NCBI GenBank assembly: GCA_920105625.2
Contig: OV050030.1
Coordinates: 68,353,807-68,417,806, forward strand
Reading direction: 5' to 3'
Length of the DNA: 64,000 bases
Source: Clusia tigrina
Taxonomy: Eukaryota; Arthropoda; Insecta; Diptera; Clusiidae
Shown here: in pieces, positions 1-10,135 of the stretch
How positions within the stretch are numbered: position 1 is the stretch's first letter
How the letters are laid out: every line of letters starts with the position of its first letter
Notes under the pieces: model-generated
What the model was told of the DNA's origin: nothing
What the model saw: the letters and a program-made list of their open reading frames with translations, nothing else
Databases searched by the model: none
Translations under genes and position numbers: made by a program

Positions 1-146
1 TGTGGAGAGTTACTGGCATATAGTACCAAGGATATAAACTCAAATAAAGCTCTCTTGTTTCTGACGTAAAATTTTGGAACGCATCTATATTGATAAAATA
101 GCCGCTGCTTATGCAAATAAGTATTACTCGAAACTCGAATGCTTAC

Positions 147-665
147 CCTTGCTCTTTTTATAGCTGTACCTCTCGAAGGGGATGCAGCCGACAACTCTTT
201 CACAATGTTTGGTTAGTCTCTTTTTCCACAGGATCTCAGATGCATTGCGGTAGCCATAGTTAATTTTTCCGAAGCTAAATTTGATATTAACTCTTTGCAT
301 TTCCGTTTTTGTGTACTCGAAGCACTTTCAGCAAACTCTTTTTCCCGCCTTCCGCGTTGCGGTATTTGTTTTGAAGTTGATGGTGCGTGATCAAGAGCAA
401 AATCAGCAGCAGAAATTTTTGAACTTAGCCAAATAGCATTGTCATGCATAAATCTTGCTTTATCACGGTGAGATTTGCTCCATCGCGATTGAAATTGGAA
501 GCAAAGCTTTTTTATACGATTTTTAATTTTGGTATCGTCAACATCTGATCCAAAAATTGACATAACGTGCTTTTCGACCGCTTCTGTTTTTTCGCTTTTC
601 ACCTTGCTCAACCAAATCCAAAATAGCTCCTCTCGCGATATTTCACTCATACTAAAAAAAGGCAA
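147..665 (-). pseudogene. Transib/RAG1-like transposase, N-terminal exon remnant
   Basis: Minus-strand frame of about 150 codons read from 665, rich in Lys/Ser, with a conserved block (GRREKEFAESAS..QKRKCKEL) followed by an SEKLTMATAMHLRS-type stretch. From memory of insect genomes, this arrangement is the N-terminal part of long Transib-like DDE transposases. A TAA at 213-215 interrupts the frame, but similarity-like sequence (NIVKELSAASPSRG) continues in the same frame to about 147, where GTAAGC (complement of 141-146) makes a good 5' splice site. The core with the catalytic residues is not in this piece; a C-terminal piece of the same kind of protein lies at 15586-16622 on the other strand. 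Family assignment is from motif memory only. Confidence 0.5.
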
Positions 666-1169
666 AAAATGGGCAGGATTTTATTTTTTAAATTTGTTTT
701 GGGCACATTAACAAAGATTCTGCTGGCATTCCCATCACGAAACTCCGTGAGACTTGGAAGTTCTAGTCTATCAAAGATTTGAAAGCTTTAAAATTTGTCT
801 TACCTTTTAGGTGGTTATAAAACAATTTTTTCAAAATACTTGAGTCCAAAAATAAATATTGTATAAAACAAAAATTTTAAGTTTAAGTAATAACCTTCAA
901 TACAAAAAAGATTTTAGGCCAAAAAAAACCACTCACAACTTCGACCTGATCACTCAAACTTTTGTGATCAATGCAAGCTTGCAAATCAATTGTTGCATGC
1001 TATGCAATTGCACGTGTTTGATAGCTGTTATCACGCCAATAACATTTTTTTATTCTCTTTTGTATTTGTTTTCGTAACAATTGGGGTCTCTTCTCACGTA
1101 AAAAAAAATATGAGCGAGTTACGAAAACATTTTTTTTTGAATTTCGAGATGCTAGATTGACTAAATCTC
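666..1169. other. AT-rich spacer, no gene recognised
   Basis: Poly-A/T runs and short frames only. A 72-codon plus-strand frame at 859-1077 has no recognisable motif and AT-driven composition. I see no terminal repeat that would close the flanking Transib-like piece. Confidence 0.6.
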
Positions 1170-1684
1170 ACACTGTGCGTCGTTTCGCTTGAGGTACTTC
1201 AGTCTCCATTAAATTTGGTGTGAACACAATTTGCAGATGATCTGCAAAGGCTTCGCTCTTTTCTCCATCGCCTTTTGCACAATTATCATCGGAAAGTCTT
1301 ATAAGCGGTTCCCAGTACCGGAGCCGCTACATTTTACTTACAGCTTTCGATAGCGAGTAGTTGGTATCTGCAGTCGCTGAAATACTTTTTAGGTTATGTT
1401 GTAGACTCAGCTCATTCTTTAAAGTATTTTGCAGCTCTTTTGTGACACTTGTCAATTTTTGTGTTACCCAGGGGGATCTGAACTTTTGCCATTCTCGTTT
1501 CAGTTTCAATTTTTCTTTTTCTGTCATTGTGTCAGATGTTCTGTTAGATCCATTAGAAGCAATTTCATCAACCGGTGTTGCGAGTTTAGCTGCATTGGTA
1601 AGTATTTGGGTAAACGTCTGTAGCGTTGCGTCGACATCGTGTATGGTTTTAACCGTTGCGTTTTTCTTGATGTGCGAGCTGACA
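1170..1684 (-). pseudogene. Jockey-type LINE ORF2, linker between endonuclease and RT
   Basis: Minus-strand frame with the block ADTNYSLSKAVSKM at 1327-1370, preceded by a Lys/Arg-rich helix (EKEKLKLKREWQKFRSPWVT). This is the region that in Jockey-clade LINEs joins the endonuclease to the reverse transcriptase. Downstream, around 1200-1270, another frame reads EKSEAFADHLQIVFTPN, the usual start of the RT segment, so there is a frameshift near 1320. The RT itself is missing. The fragment is cut at 1684 by the mariner element and resumes at 2990 with endonuclease sequence, so both parts belong to one LINE copy. Confidence 0.65.
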
Positions 1685-1874
1685 TACGAGGTTTGTTTAA
1701 AAAGTAACAATTTTCGCGGGATACGGATGTTCGATTTTCGATATTTTTGTGGCGTTATGTTGGTACTCATGACCCTCATTTATATTGACAATCTCGGCCA
1801 TTGTGAATGTTCAGTCAATATTGACAGCTATTGTGCGTGGACGTGTTTTAGCTTGTCTTCGATTTTTGTCTATC
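1685..1874 (+). repeat. Left inverted arm of mariner
   Basis: Pairs with the reverse complement of 2789-2989 over almost its whole length, up to GATTTTTGTCTATC. One 11-bp length difference lies near the outer end, with scattered substitutions elsewhere. Confidence 0.9.
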
Positions 1875-2780
1875 TCCTCAATCGTGGCGAAGCGTCGTCC
1901 TTTCATTGGCCTTTTCAGTTTCGGGAAAAAGAAAAAGTCACAGAGGACCAGGTCTGGGGAATACGGTGGCTGCGGCATTATTACAGTGTGGTTTTTGGCC
2001 AAAAATTCGCGCACAAGTAATGATGTGTGAGCAGGGGCATTATCGTGATGCAAACGCCAATTTTTGTTCTTCCACAAATCTGGGCGTTTCTGGCGGATTG
2101 CTTCACGCAAATTGCACATTACTTGAAGATAATATTCCTTATTGACCGTTCTACCCTGCGGCAAGAATTCATAATGCACCTGCAATCAGAGAAAACTGTC
2201 AGCAAAACCTTCACATTCGACCGAGCTTGGCGAGCGTTTTTCGGTCTTGGCTCATGCGGTAGCTTCCATTGGGATGATGGAGCTTCGGTTTCTACGTCAT
2301 CACCATAGACCCATGATTCGTCACCAGTTATGACTCTCTGCAGCAAATTTGAGTCGTCACGGACAGATTCCAACAGCACTTGAGCACTGTTAATGCGATG
2401 CTGTTTATGGTCGAAATTGAGTAATTTTGGTACGAATTTTGCAGCGACCGGCCTCATGCCCAAACTTTTGGTGATAATAAAATGACACGAGCCAATCGAT
2501 ATATTTAGATCCTCAGCAACTTTTCTGACAGTGATTCGACGATCGGCGAATACTAGTTTCTTTACTTCATAAATGTTTTCGTCTGTTGTTGACGTGCTGG
2601 GGCGTCCGGAACGCTCTTCGTCGCTCACATCTTCTCGGCCCTCTGAAAACATTTTGTACCACCGATAAACGTTGCTTTTCTCCAAAGCAGTTTCGTTATA
2701 TGCAAAAGTCAACATTCAGAATACTTCCGCGCACTTTATGTTGTTTTTCACACAAAAGTTGATACAGATTCTTTGATCTA
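1811..2780 (-). pseudogene. mariner transposase (D,D34D), broken
   Basis: Read from right to left: a paired-like DNA-binding region (YRWYKMFSEGREDVSDEERSGRPST), then the first catalytic Asp in TGDESWVYGDD, the second in HHDNAPAHTS, and the third in LVLCDFFFF. I count 34 residues between the second and third Asp, the signature of mariner transposases. Damage seen: an in-frame TGA just upstream of the methionine at 2715; a frameshift near 2185 splitting the protein into two frames; and loss of the C-terminus after ATIEEI, where the sequence runs directly into the inverted arm. Wording of the motifs resembles the rosa-type mariners of fruit flies, which is inference from memory. Confidence 0.88.
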
Positions 2781-2788
2781 TTTTTCGG

Positions 2789-2989
2789 GATAGACAAAAA
2801 TCGAAGACAAGCTAAAACACGTCCACGCACAATAGCTGTCAAAAACTGACTGAACATTCAAAATGGCCAAGATTGTCAACATAAGTGAGGGTCACGATTT
2901 CCAACATAACGCCACAAAAATATCGAAAATCGAACATCCGTAGCCCGCAAAAATTCAAAATTCGCGATACGTTTTGAACAGACCTCGTA
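2789..2989 (-). repeat. Right inverted arm of mariner
   Basis: Reverse complement matches 1685-1874. This arm contains what should be the 5' untranslated region of the transposase gene, so it is probably the original and the left arm the copy. Confidence 0.9.
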
Positions 2990-3690
2990 TTTCCTAAATT
3001 TCAGCCTGTTTGTTAATCGATTTGTTAAATTGTCTGATTTGGTTTAAGGTAAGGGTCTGGCTGAGAGGTAAGGGTCAAGATAACTGATGAATGGTCAGAG
3101 GAGTGGTCATAATAATCCTCTGCTGAAATTAGGACAATACTAATATTTTTAGTAAGCCAATGTCTATTAAATCTGGAATTTTACTACGATCAGACTGCCA
3201 ATATTTAGGTTTACCAGATTATATAAAATCCATATTCCGGTTTCTAAGCATTGTGTCAGAGAGTTGCCTAACTTTCGGGGTAATAAGTCTTGAACCCCAG
3301 TGTATGTTTTTGGCATTTTAGTCTTCCGCAACAAAAATGTATGTCCGTGGCTATTGAAGAAGTCGTTGAACAGTTGAGAAGTTATTTGCCCACCATCTCT
3401 TCAAGACATATGGATATAGCTTGGAGGAACTTTTTACTATGATCTTCAATTAGGTGAAGTTTTAATCTGGCTTTTATAACGATCCCAGTAACACCACATG
3501 TTTTATCGTCTGGATGTTTTGAGTCATAGAATTGGTATCCACTGACTTTTAAATTATTTTTAGATGGGTTTCCGAAATGAGCATAATATCAATGTTTTTG
3601 TCAAGTAGAAAAGTGTGCAACTCAAGCTTGTTCTGGCTTACGCTGTTTGCATTCCAGTGACAGATTCTTAGAGTGTTCATTTTTTTGACT
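2990..3690 (-). pseudogene. Jockey-type LINE ORF2, endonuclease remnant
   Basis: Continuation of the LINE cut by mariner. Reading from 3690 leftward in shifting frames I find NANSVSQNKLELHTFLL and IDIMLISETHL, the beginning of an APE-type endonuclease with the ETH catalytic motif. Further on comes NAKNIHWGSRLITPK, matching the GDYNAKHTHWGS block of the second Jockey copy at 13250. Several stops and frameshifts are present, so it is not functional. Confidence 0.65.
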
Positions 3691-3699
3691 TTAACATCG

Positions 3700-4032
3700 G
3701 GAAGATTTGAGTTTGGTTATGATGCGTATCCTGCATCACTCATTGCATTGAAAATATAAACTGGTTTAGAGTCTGTGCAAGTGACGAGAATATTTTTTCT
3801 AAATTATATGTTTGTGGTTTTACACTAGGAGGCCCTCTTTTATCAATGTTTGCATAGCTAATACTATCTTGTGCTCGACATGGCTCAGTGGGTTTCGCAG
3901 GTTGATAAATATAGTGCTGATGTTTTTATTTCGGCTGAAGGGAGTGCCGGCTCTTTGATTTAATATGCATGTTGCTCTTTCTTCAAATATTTGAGAATAA
4001 TTACGCTCGCGCTGCGGCGAGCGCAAACACAC
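3700..4032 (-). pseudogene. Possible Jockey ORF1 tail
   Basis: A 70-codon minus-strand frame (3820-4032) plus downstream sequence sits where the end of ORF1 should be relative to the endonuclease start at 3690. A phrase about an N-A-M-S-D type tail (IFNAMSDAGYA) near 3720-3760 parallels the one upstream of the second Jockey endonuclease. No zinc knuckle is visible, so the call rests on position. Confidence 0.35.
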
Positions 4033-4199
4033 ATATTTTGGCGAACTTATCAGTTTATGAAATTATTGGTATTGACCGTTTTACTTTTGGTGGCAATTTT
4101 ATTTTGAATTTTCATTACTTAAATATCAATTAGATGGCAGACCAATATCACCACTTATACACTACTGAACAAAAGTGCCACTGAAACGTCCTATCGTAT

Positions 4200-5520
4200 T
4201 TATTACTTTTTAACTTAGGTAAGCTAATTTTAATTTTAGACCCGAACTTTTCTAATATCAAAAGTGGGTGTGTCCTTTCTCAAATCAACCTTATTTCTTG
4301 CAGTTACCTTTATAATATCCATAAATCTCTACTAGATTTTAAATTATGAATATTTGTTAATAGTGGGCGTGGCTATTATATACCGCCCACATCTACATCA
4401 TTGTAAAATTGCGTCACTAATCCATCAATTGGACCGTAGTAAGTAGGCATGGTCTTTGTCCACATCAGCTCATATAGCAATCTGGCCCTGTATCTTTGTC
4501 CAGACTATATTTTTGGAAAGTGTCCTTAAAATAACACTAACGGTGTAGAAAAACGTGGCCAGAGACGGATTTTACGAGAAGTAACATAATAAAGCAAACT
4601 ACAAGATAAGAGCTTGATCAGATAAAGTACACGCCCACTTATGATATAAGGAACTTTCGTGTCTAAAATTCAAATTAACCCACCTATTCTCGTATTGATT
4701 CTATGGGAATAAAAATTGGCAGAAAAGTACATGTGTCCAACATAAGGCGATTATACTACTACTGCCACGCCCACAATTAACCATAAATCATTACTAAGTG
4801 CCTCTTGAAGATTTATCAACGAAATTTCGCAGGAAGATTGCACGTACCAACATTAAAGTCCATAAAAAATGGGGTTGTTTTTTCACAGCCACGCCCACTA
4901 TTGACACATTTTTATAACTTACGGGCTATACTATATTTTATATTAGTACGTATATTGATTCTACAAAGCCGTACACAGGAAATGGGTTCCATCAGATAAA
5001 GGTCCTGCCTCCCTCCTATATAATGAACTTTGTGGACCCCACTTTAAAAAAATTACTATACCTATGCTCCTAAAGATGATATCTGAATACAAATTACTAG
5101 CAGTGTTAGGTCCATACTAGCTTGCAGGCAACATATGGGCAGATTATTACTACTGCCACGCCCATAATTGTCTAAAGGTTATTACTAGGTTCCTATTGAA
5201 GATTAATGAACGAAATTTCACAGAATGGTTGTGTGCTCTAACATTAAACACCACACACAAAATGGGCGGGATATTTTGACAATCACGCCCACTATTGACA
5301 AAATTTTATAAGTTACTACTTTTACTATATTTTATATTAATATGTATATTGCTGCTACAAAGTCATACACAAGAATTAGGGTCGATATGCTCATAATGAT
5401 GAATTATGAATATCTCCATTGTTGAACTCGCACGCACAAGGTAGAGGGTAATTCGAAGTCTTTCTAACCACAGTTCAGACTTCTTTGCTCGTTATCATAT
5501 ATTTCTAATCAAAATTTTTA
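4200..5520. repeat. CACGCCCAC dispersed repeat: fold-back plus direct units
   Basis: Segment 4210-4520 is recognisably the reverse complement of 6190-6580. Segment 4560-5500 has the same orientation as 6470-6960, so the block contains a fold-back centred near 4540. Within 4560-5500 the phrase CCACGCCCA(C/T)AATT recurs at about 4767 and 5157, each followed by TCAACGAAATTTC-like, ACATTAAA, CACGCCCACTATTGACA and CTACAAAG phrases, giving an internal period near 390 bp. It ends with a hairpin (GAAGTCT ... AGACTTC at about 5457-5492). No coding capacity seen. Confidence 0.75.
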
Positions 5521-5689
5521 AAAATTAATAGCCACTGCTTTCTTAACATTCAATAATTTTTACATCGTCCTTATATCTGCTTAACTGGCTGGTTGGTGAA
5601 CCCAAAATGTAGTGATGGTGTTAATTGTCGCATTTCCTTATCCCTCCTTATAGATATATAGATAGATATATTTAAGGGTGTTATTCACT
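5521..5689. other. Short AT-rich spacer
   Basis: AT-rich, with GATATATAGATAGATATAT near 5650. This may be the 3' tail of the LINE fragment that follows on the minus strand. Confidence 0.4.
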
Positions 5690-6160
5690 GCGACCTGAAA
5701 GATCTATTGTGATGCCCCTATTTATTAGAAAGATGAGGATAGTCTCATTTATAAATCTTCTGTCAGGTTAATTTCCGACAGGAATTCATATATTTTGGAG
5801 GTCTCAAGATGAGGGATCTTGCTCATATCTAAGATATATTCTCCAAAACACCTGTGTCTTTTGTGTGCCAATGATCCGCAGTCTGTGATCAGGTGCAGTG
5901 AGGTTTCGTCACTTTCTCCACAGAATCGACAGATGGCATCAGAAGATATACCCAACTTGCTCAAATGGTAGTTGAGTCTACAATGTCCGCTTAAAATGCC
6001 TGTGATGATTCTAAATTTACTCCGAGCCATATTTATTAACTCCTTAGCTCTTTTAGGACTAAAATCTACCAGAAGAGCTTTGGACTGTCTTAATCCCGGA
6101 AGAGTTTTCCAGGTTTGACTTATTTTTTCATCTTCTTTTTTGTCCGTCTGTGGCCACTTT
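5690..6160 (-). pseudogene. LINE ORF2 C-terminus with CCHC-like finger
   Basis: Minus-strand frame (5749-6030 and upstream) with LPGLRQSKALL, then ITGILSGHCRLNYHLSKLGI, then CRFCGESDETSLHLITDC. In LOA/I-type LINEs the Cys/His finger follows the RNase H domain near the C-terminus with exactly this GH....HL..LGI context. It could be the missing 3' end of the LOA-type LINE whose RNase H stops at 7905, displaced by later rearrangement, or a separate copy. A stop codon ends it near 5749. Confidence 0.65.
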
Positions 6161-6184
6161 TTTCAACACCGCTAGAGATATCTT

Positions 6185-7090
6185 AATGAAATTTACAATA
6201 GTATTGTCTGGACAAAGATACAGAACCAGATTGCTATATGTGCCGATTTGGACAAAGACCACGCCTACCTCCCATATAAGGAACTTTTTTCACCTTTTTT
6301 AAAATGACCATAACTTTGGTCCAATTCATGGAATCGTGACGCAATTTGGCAGTTATAGAGATCTAGGTCCTACTAAACAGTATGCAAAATGTGGGCGGTA
6401 TATGTTAACTGCCACGCCGACTATTAACAAATATTCAAAATTAAAGATATGGTTGAGATTTATGGACGAAATTTTACGGGAAGGAACATGTGGGCATTAT
6501 AAAGCTATCTGGGACAAATAGGGTTTATTAGGGAAAAAACACACCCACTTTTGATACAAGGAACTTTCGGGTCTAAAATATAGAATTGCCTACCTATGCT
6601 AATATTGATGCTAGCGGAATAAATATTGGCAGAAATATACATGGGGTATATAATAGTGTGTGTGCAGAATGCGGAGATCATAATATAACTGTCACGCCCA
6701 CAATTACCCAAAAATCATTGATGTGTTCCTCTTAAAGATTTATCAACGAAATTTCACAGGAAAGTTGCGGGTACTAACATTAAATACGACTCAAAATGGG
6801 AGGTTATTTTTGCAGCCTCGCCCACTATGGACATATTTTTATAGCTTACGACCTATACAATATTTTTGAAGAAATTTTATATTAATACGTTTATTGACAC
6901 TACAAAACCATACACAAGAAATGGGGTCGATATAATCGATTCAAGGTAGCATTCCGAAAATTACCGTAGATATGCTCCCAAGAATGATAAAAACAATGAT
7001 TACGACTTCCCTCGTAGAAAATTTAAATGTGCTGCGCATATAGCACAAATGACGTCACGCTAATGGTGTTAATAATTACCAGAAAAATAT
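6185..7090 (+). repeat. CACGCCCAC dispersed repeat copy
   Basis: Starts with GTCTGGACAAAGATACAG, the inverse of 4500, and runs through the same ordered phrases as 4560-5400 (ACACCCACTTTTGATA, GGAACTTTCGGGTC, CACGCCCACAATTA, TTTATCAACGAAATTTCACAGG, CGCCCACTATGGACA, ACTACAAAACCATACACAAGAAATGGGGTCGAT). One copy of the unit, without the terminal hairpin in place; a hairpin of that type occurs separately at 7470-7500. Confidence 0.7.
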
Positions 7091-7519
7091 TTCGGTAAAT
7101 ATGACAGTGGTACGATTTACTATTTTTCTTATCAAATTATTTAAAAGTGAAAAATGAAAAAAAAATAATTTTTAATTACGTTCTTTTTTAATTTTCTCTT
7201 CGTGCATTGACATTTTGAAGAATTTCTGTATTAAGTAATCTTATCCTAAAGTAAATTCTACATTTAAATATAAGTTTTTTTTACGTTTTCATTTGCTGCA
7301 ATGTCCTTTGCTTTCGTCAAATGTTTTTGCAAATATCTGCTGGTAAGCAATAATTGCAACGCATGAATTCAGCGTTTCCATTATTGAATTCGATGGCTTA
7401 CTTAGCCCACCTTCACTTGGAAGTTTCACCCATGAGAGGGTCATTTTTTGTTTCTAGTGCCAAGGTATTTCGAAGTCTGTCTAACCCGACGTCAGACTTC
7501 TGTACTCGTTTGTTGTTGA
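7091..7519. other. AT-rich spacer ending in GAAGTC hairpin
   Basis: Nothing coding in 7091-7440. At about 7470-7500 the hairpin GAAGTCTG ... CAGACTTC with a 13-nt loop is followed by TGTACTCGTTT. The same structure closes the repeat copies at about 5457 and 35315. Confidence 0.5.
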
Positions 7520-7905
7520 CAATGACAATGAACCATTATTGGGTCTTGAGACTTGCATTGAATTTGGACTTATCGAACGTAAGTACAGTCGCTTGCTTGC
7601 CACAAACTGTCGAAGGATTTTTAGAAAACAATAGTGATGTTTTTGGTGGAGTTGGAAAATTTCCAGGCACTTTTTCAATTAAATTAAAGGAAAATTCGAA
7701 ACGGTCTTTACACTATAAAAAAGGGTACCATTGATTTTAAAGGACAAATTAAAAAAAGAAATTAATAAAATGGTTCACCATCAGACTGGGTAACAATTTA
7801 CAAATAGTGGAAAAGCCAAACGGAGAGCTGCGTATATACGAGTATATGCCTTGATCCAAAGCCACTTAGTCAATATACTCAGCGAGAAAATTTTTTAATT
7901 CCAAC
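7520..7905 (+). pseudogene. Gypsy-type pol fragment: protease-RT junction
   Basis: Plus-strand sequence in two or three frames reads LLGLETCIEFGLI, then LENNSDVFGGVGKFPGTFSIKL, then WVNNLQIVEKPNGELRI, DPKPLSQ and QREN-LIPT. This is the order found between protease and reverse transcriptase in Ty3/gypsy elements. Frameshifts near 7735 and 7845. At 7905 the sequence changes abruptly to minus-strand LINE RNase H. The natural continuation (RT palm with FDD, RNase H) is found at 17857-18610 on the same strand with about 60-70 residues missing, so the two are probably halves of one element. Confidence 0.75.
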
Positions 7906-8340
7906 AGCCCCCTTCCTTGCAAGTTCGTCGGCAATCTCGTTCCCTTCTATGCCAGTATGTCCTGGAACCCATAGAATAGTAACTTTGTTGCGTAAGCCAA
8001 GAGCATTCAGTTTTTTGATGCACTTCCAACCAGTTTCGAATTTACCTGATAAGAGGTAAGTGTCCTAATGACCGCTTGGCTATCCGATAAGATAGCAATT
8101 TTCTTGCGATCGTAACCTTTTTCAATGTTGAAATGTGCACATCTCCCAATGACGAGCATTTCCGCTTGGAAGATGCTAGTATATTTGCCTAGGGATTCGT
8201 GGTGTTTGTATCTAGGTCCAAATACCCCCGCTCCGGAACCCTCTTCTGTGAGAGATCCGTCGGTGTACCAGGTGATCGTGGACTGATCTAAACTGTAGGT
8301 TTCGCTGAGACCTCTTCATGCGCTTTTGTAGCTCCACTCT
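7905..8340 (-). pseudogene. LOA-type LINE ORF2, RNase H domain
   Basis: Minus-strand frames read ILSDSQAVIRTL near 8080 and WVPGHTGIEGNEIADELARKGA at about 7905-7970. These are the DSQA and GHxGxxGNExAD motifs of the RNase H carried by LOA/I-type LINEs. The catalytic Asp of the last motif (EIADELA) is readable, but frameshifts separate the blocks. The domain ends where the gypsy fragment begins, so the LINE has lost its 3' end here. Confidence 0.75.
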
Positions 8341-8374
8341 GTTTTCAACAACTTAGTGAAACTGTGGCGTGTGA

Positions 8375-8890
8375 TTATAAGTCCTTTGGTATACAGATGT
8401 CTGGAATGGCCTTTGATAATGTTTCTACCATCTGACTCCCGATGAGACTCTCAGGACCATTTACTGCTCTCATCATTATATACAGAGCCCTCTTCTCTTG
8501 TGTTTCCACAAATATGTGTAGGGGTGTAAATTCCAGTATGACGTTCAGGGCGGCTGTAGGACAGGTTTTTATAGCTCCACTTATACAGACGCCAGCAAGC
8601 CTTTGCACCTTAGCTAGTGCTTGCGCAAAGTTTAGTTGTCTTGCTTTCTTAGCCCACAGAACCGCTCCGTAAGGGATTATTGGGCGTAGTATCATGATGT
8701 ACATCCATCGTAGGATGTACATCATGGGACAAATTGGGATTGCATCCGCAATTTTTACCCGCGATTGATCTACATATCATGAGAGATCTTTTCGCTTGAC
8801 TAATTGTCTCATTGGTGTGAGACTTCCATAATAGTTTTCTATCTAGATCTATTTCAGATTGCACATTGATCTCCACTCCACTTAGTTTAA
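8375..8890 (-). pseudogene. LOA-type LINE ORF2, RT thumb region
   Basis: Two overlapping minus-strand frames. 8649-8876 reads LDRKLLWKSHTNETISQAKRSL, the helix after the RT palm. 8375-8725 reads ILRPIIPYGAVLWA and VQRLAGVCISGAIKTCPTAALNVILEF.PLH, the standard thumb block before RNase H in R1/LOA/Jockey-type LINEs. The frames are joined at a perfect 13-bp inverted repeat (8694-8725) that duplicates a few codons. Confidence 0.8.
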
Positions 8891-9089
8891 TAGGTTTAAG
8901 GTTTTTATGGGGTTTATTTTAAGTCACATCCTGTTGCACCAGCAACTGTAACTCTTAAACCACATTGGAATAGTTCACATATCTTTCTCGAATATATTCT
9001 CGAATTTTCCCCAGAATGTAATCAGATTATCCCTGACAGCATAACCCCATGTTAGTTAATTCCCAGAGAAGTTCATCCACCACAAGGTA

Positions 9090-9770
9090 CCAGGGAAGAT
9101 AGTACTCCACCCTGCGGACATCCTCGAACAGTATTAACCACTGTGGTTGTTGAGGTGAGGGATACTTCGGCTGTTCTGGTTTGCAGCATTTGTTCTATCC
9201 AATTGGATATAGTAGAGTTTACCTCCTTACAAACAAGAGCCCTACTCACTGCCTTGTGTTAGGTGTTGTCAATAGCTCCTTTAATTTCCAAATATGCCCC
9301 AAACGCCACCTCCTTTTATTTAAGGGCTTGCTGGAGTGTTTCCGTCCTGGTACAGAGAAATGTCAGTAGATCTGCCTGTGCATGTTGGTTCGGATGGAGG
9401 GGTGCATACGCCAGAATCTGTGCTCTGATGAAGTTGTCACAGACCTTTTCAGCTGTTTTCAAGATGAATGAGGTTAGTCATATTGTCCTAAAGAATTTGG
9501 GATGAAGTGGATCCTTCTTCCCAGCCTTCGGGATGAAAACTTCCTTGGCTCTCCTCCATGGTGCTGGTATATAGCCAATTGCCAGACTACTCCTAATAAT
9601 TTTTAGTAGTGGTTGGAAGATGAGATCTGACCCCTTTTGTAGCAGGGCTGGAAAGATTCCATCCACCCCTGGTGACTTAAATGTGAGGATGGCCCATTTT
9701 AGCCTATCACCAGTACATATAGATTTTGCTATAGCCCAGGCTTCATTTCTGAGCCTATGTACTGTGCCAG
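9090..9770 (-). pseudogene. LOA-type LINE ORF2, RT fingers and palm remnants
   Basis: 9478-9666 reads MDGIFPALLQKGSDLIFQPLLKI and GYIPAPWRRAKEVFIPKAGK, the RT fingers. Near 9260-9340 a decayed frame shows KEVAFGAYLEIKGA (palm motif A region, its usual Asp replaced) and near 9110-9160 RGCPQGGVLS (motif B). The FADD active-site block is not found; the sequence between 8950 and 9090 seems deleted or scrambled. Confidence 0.7.
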
Positions 9771-9772
9771 CA

Positions 9773-10135
9773 CTACCCCTTCTTCATTACGTACAAAGGA
9801 CCCTGAGTTTTCAGAAGAAGCATAGGTTTTTCTTCCGCATTTACAGTATAACAACCATCATCTCTCCTAAGAGTGACTGATGAGATATTGTGTCCCTTTG
9901 CTAGAGCTTTGTGCAGCCGGCTAGCTTCCGGAGTTTCAGTGATACCTTCACAGTATCTCCTGAAACTTATACGTTTGGCACTTCTAATTTCCTTGTTAGT
10001 GAGAGCCACCGTATGTTCCTCCCATTTACCTATGATTTTAGCCAGATTGAATAGTCTACGTAGATTTGCCCTAAGATTTGAAAGCTTATCACTCCACCAG
10101 GACGAGTCCTTTGTTCGTAGGGCAACTAGCTTCAT
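9773..10135 (-). pseudogene. LOA-type LINE ORF2, endonuclease-RT linker
   Basis: Open minus-strand frame: SSWWSDKLSNLRANLRRLFN, KEIRSAKRISFRRYCEGI and TPEASRLHKAL. This basic linker with WW..L..LR and the EASRL block is standard between endonuclease and RT in LOA/R1 LINEs. It overlaps by one frameshift with the endonuclease frame at 10089-10838. Confidence 0.78.

Larger units (their letters stand above)
1685..2989 (-). mobile_element. mariner element with long inverted arms
   Basis: About 1.3 kb, the usual mariner length. Both ends carry the sequence TACGAGGT(T/C)TGTT in inverted orientation, consistent with TIRs flanked by the TA target dinucleotide (TA at 1685-1686 and 2988-2989). The inverted arms are about 190 and 201 bp instead of the usual roughly 30 bp. 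The interior encodes a broken transposase on the minus strand. The element lies inside a Jockey-type LINE. Confidence 0.88.

Noticed and set aside
1361..2020. 219-codon plus-strand frame across the LINE/mariner border
   Set aside because: Antisense shadow of the Jockey linker and mariner arm; no motif of its own.
7470..7520. GAAGTC hairpin as a Helitron 3' end
   Set aside because: Followed by TACTYGTTT, not CTRR, so the Helitron rule is not met.
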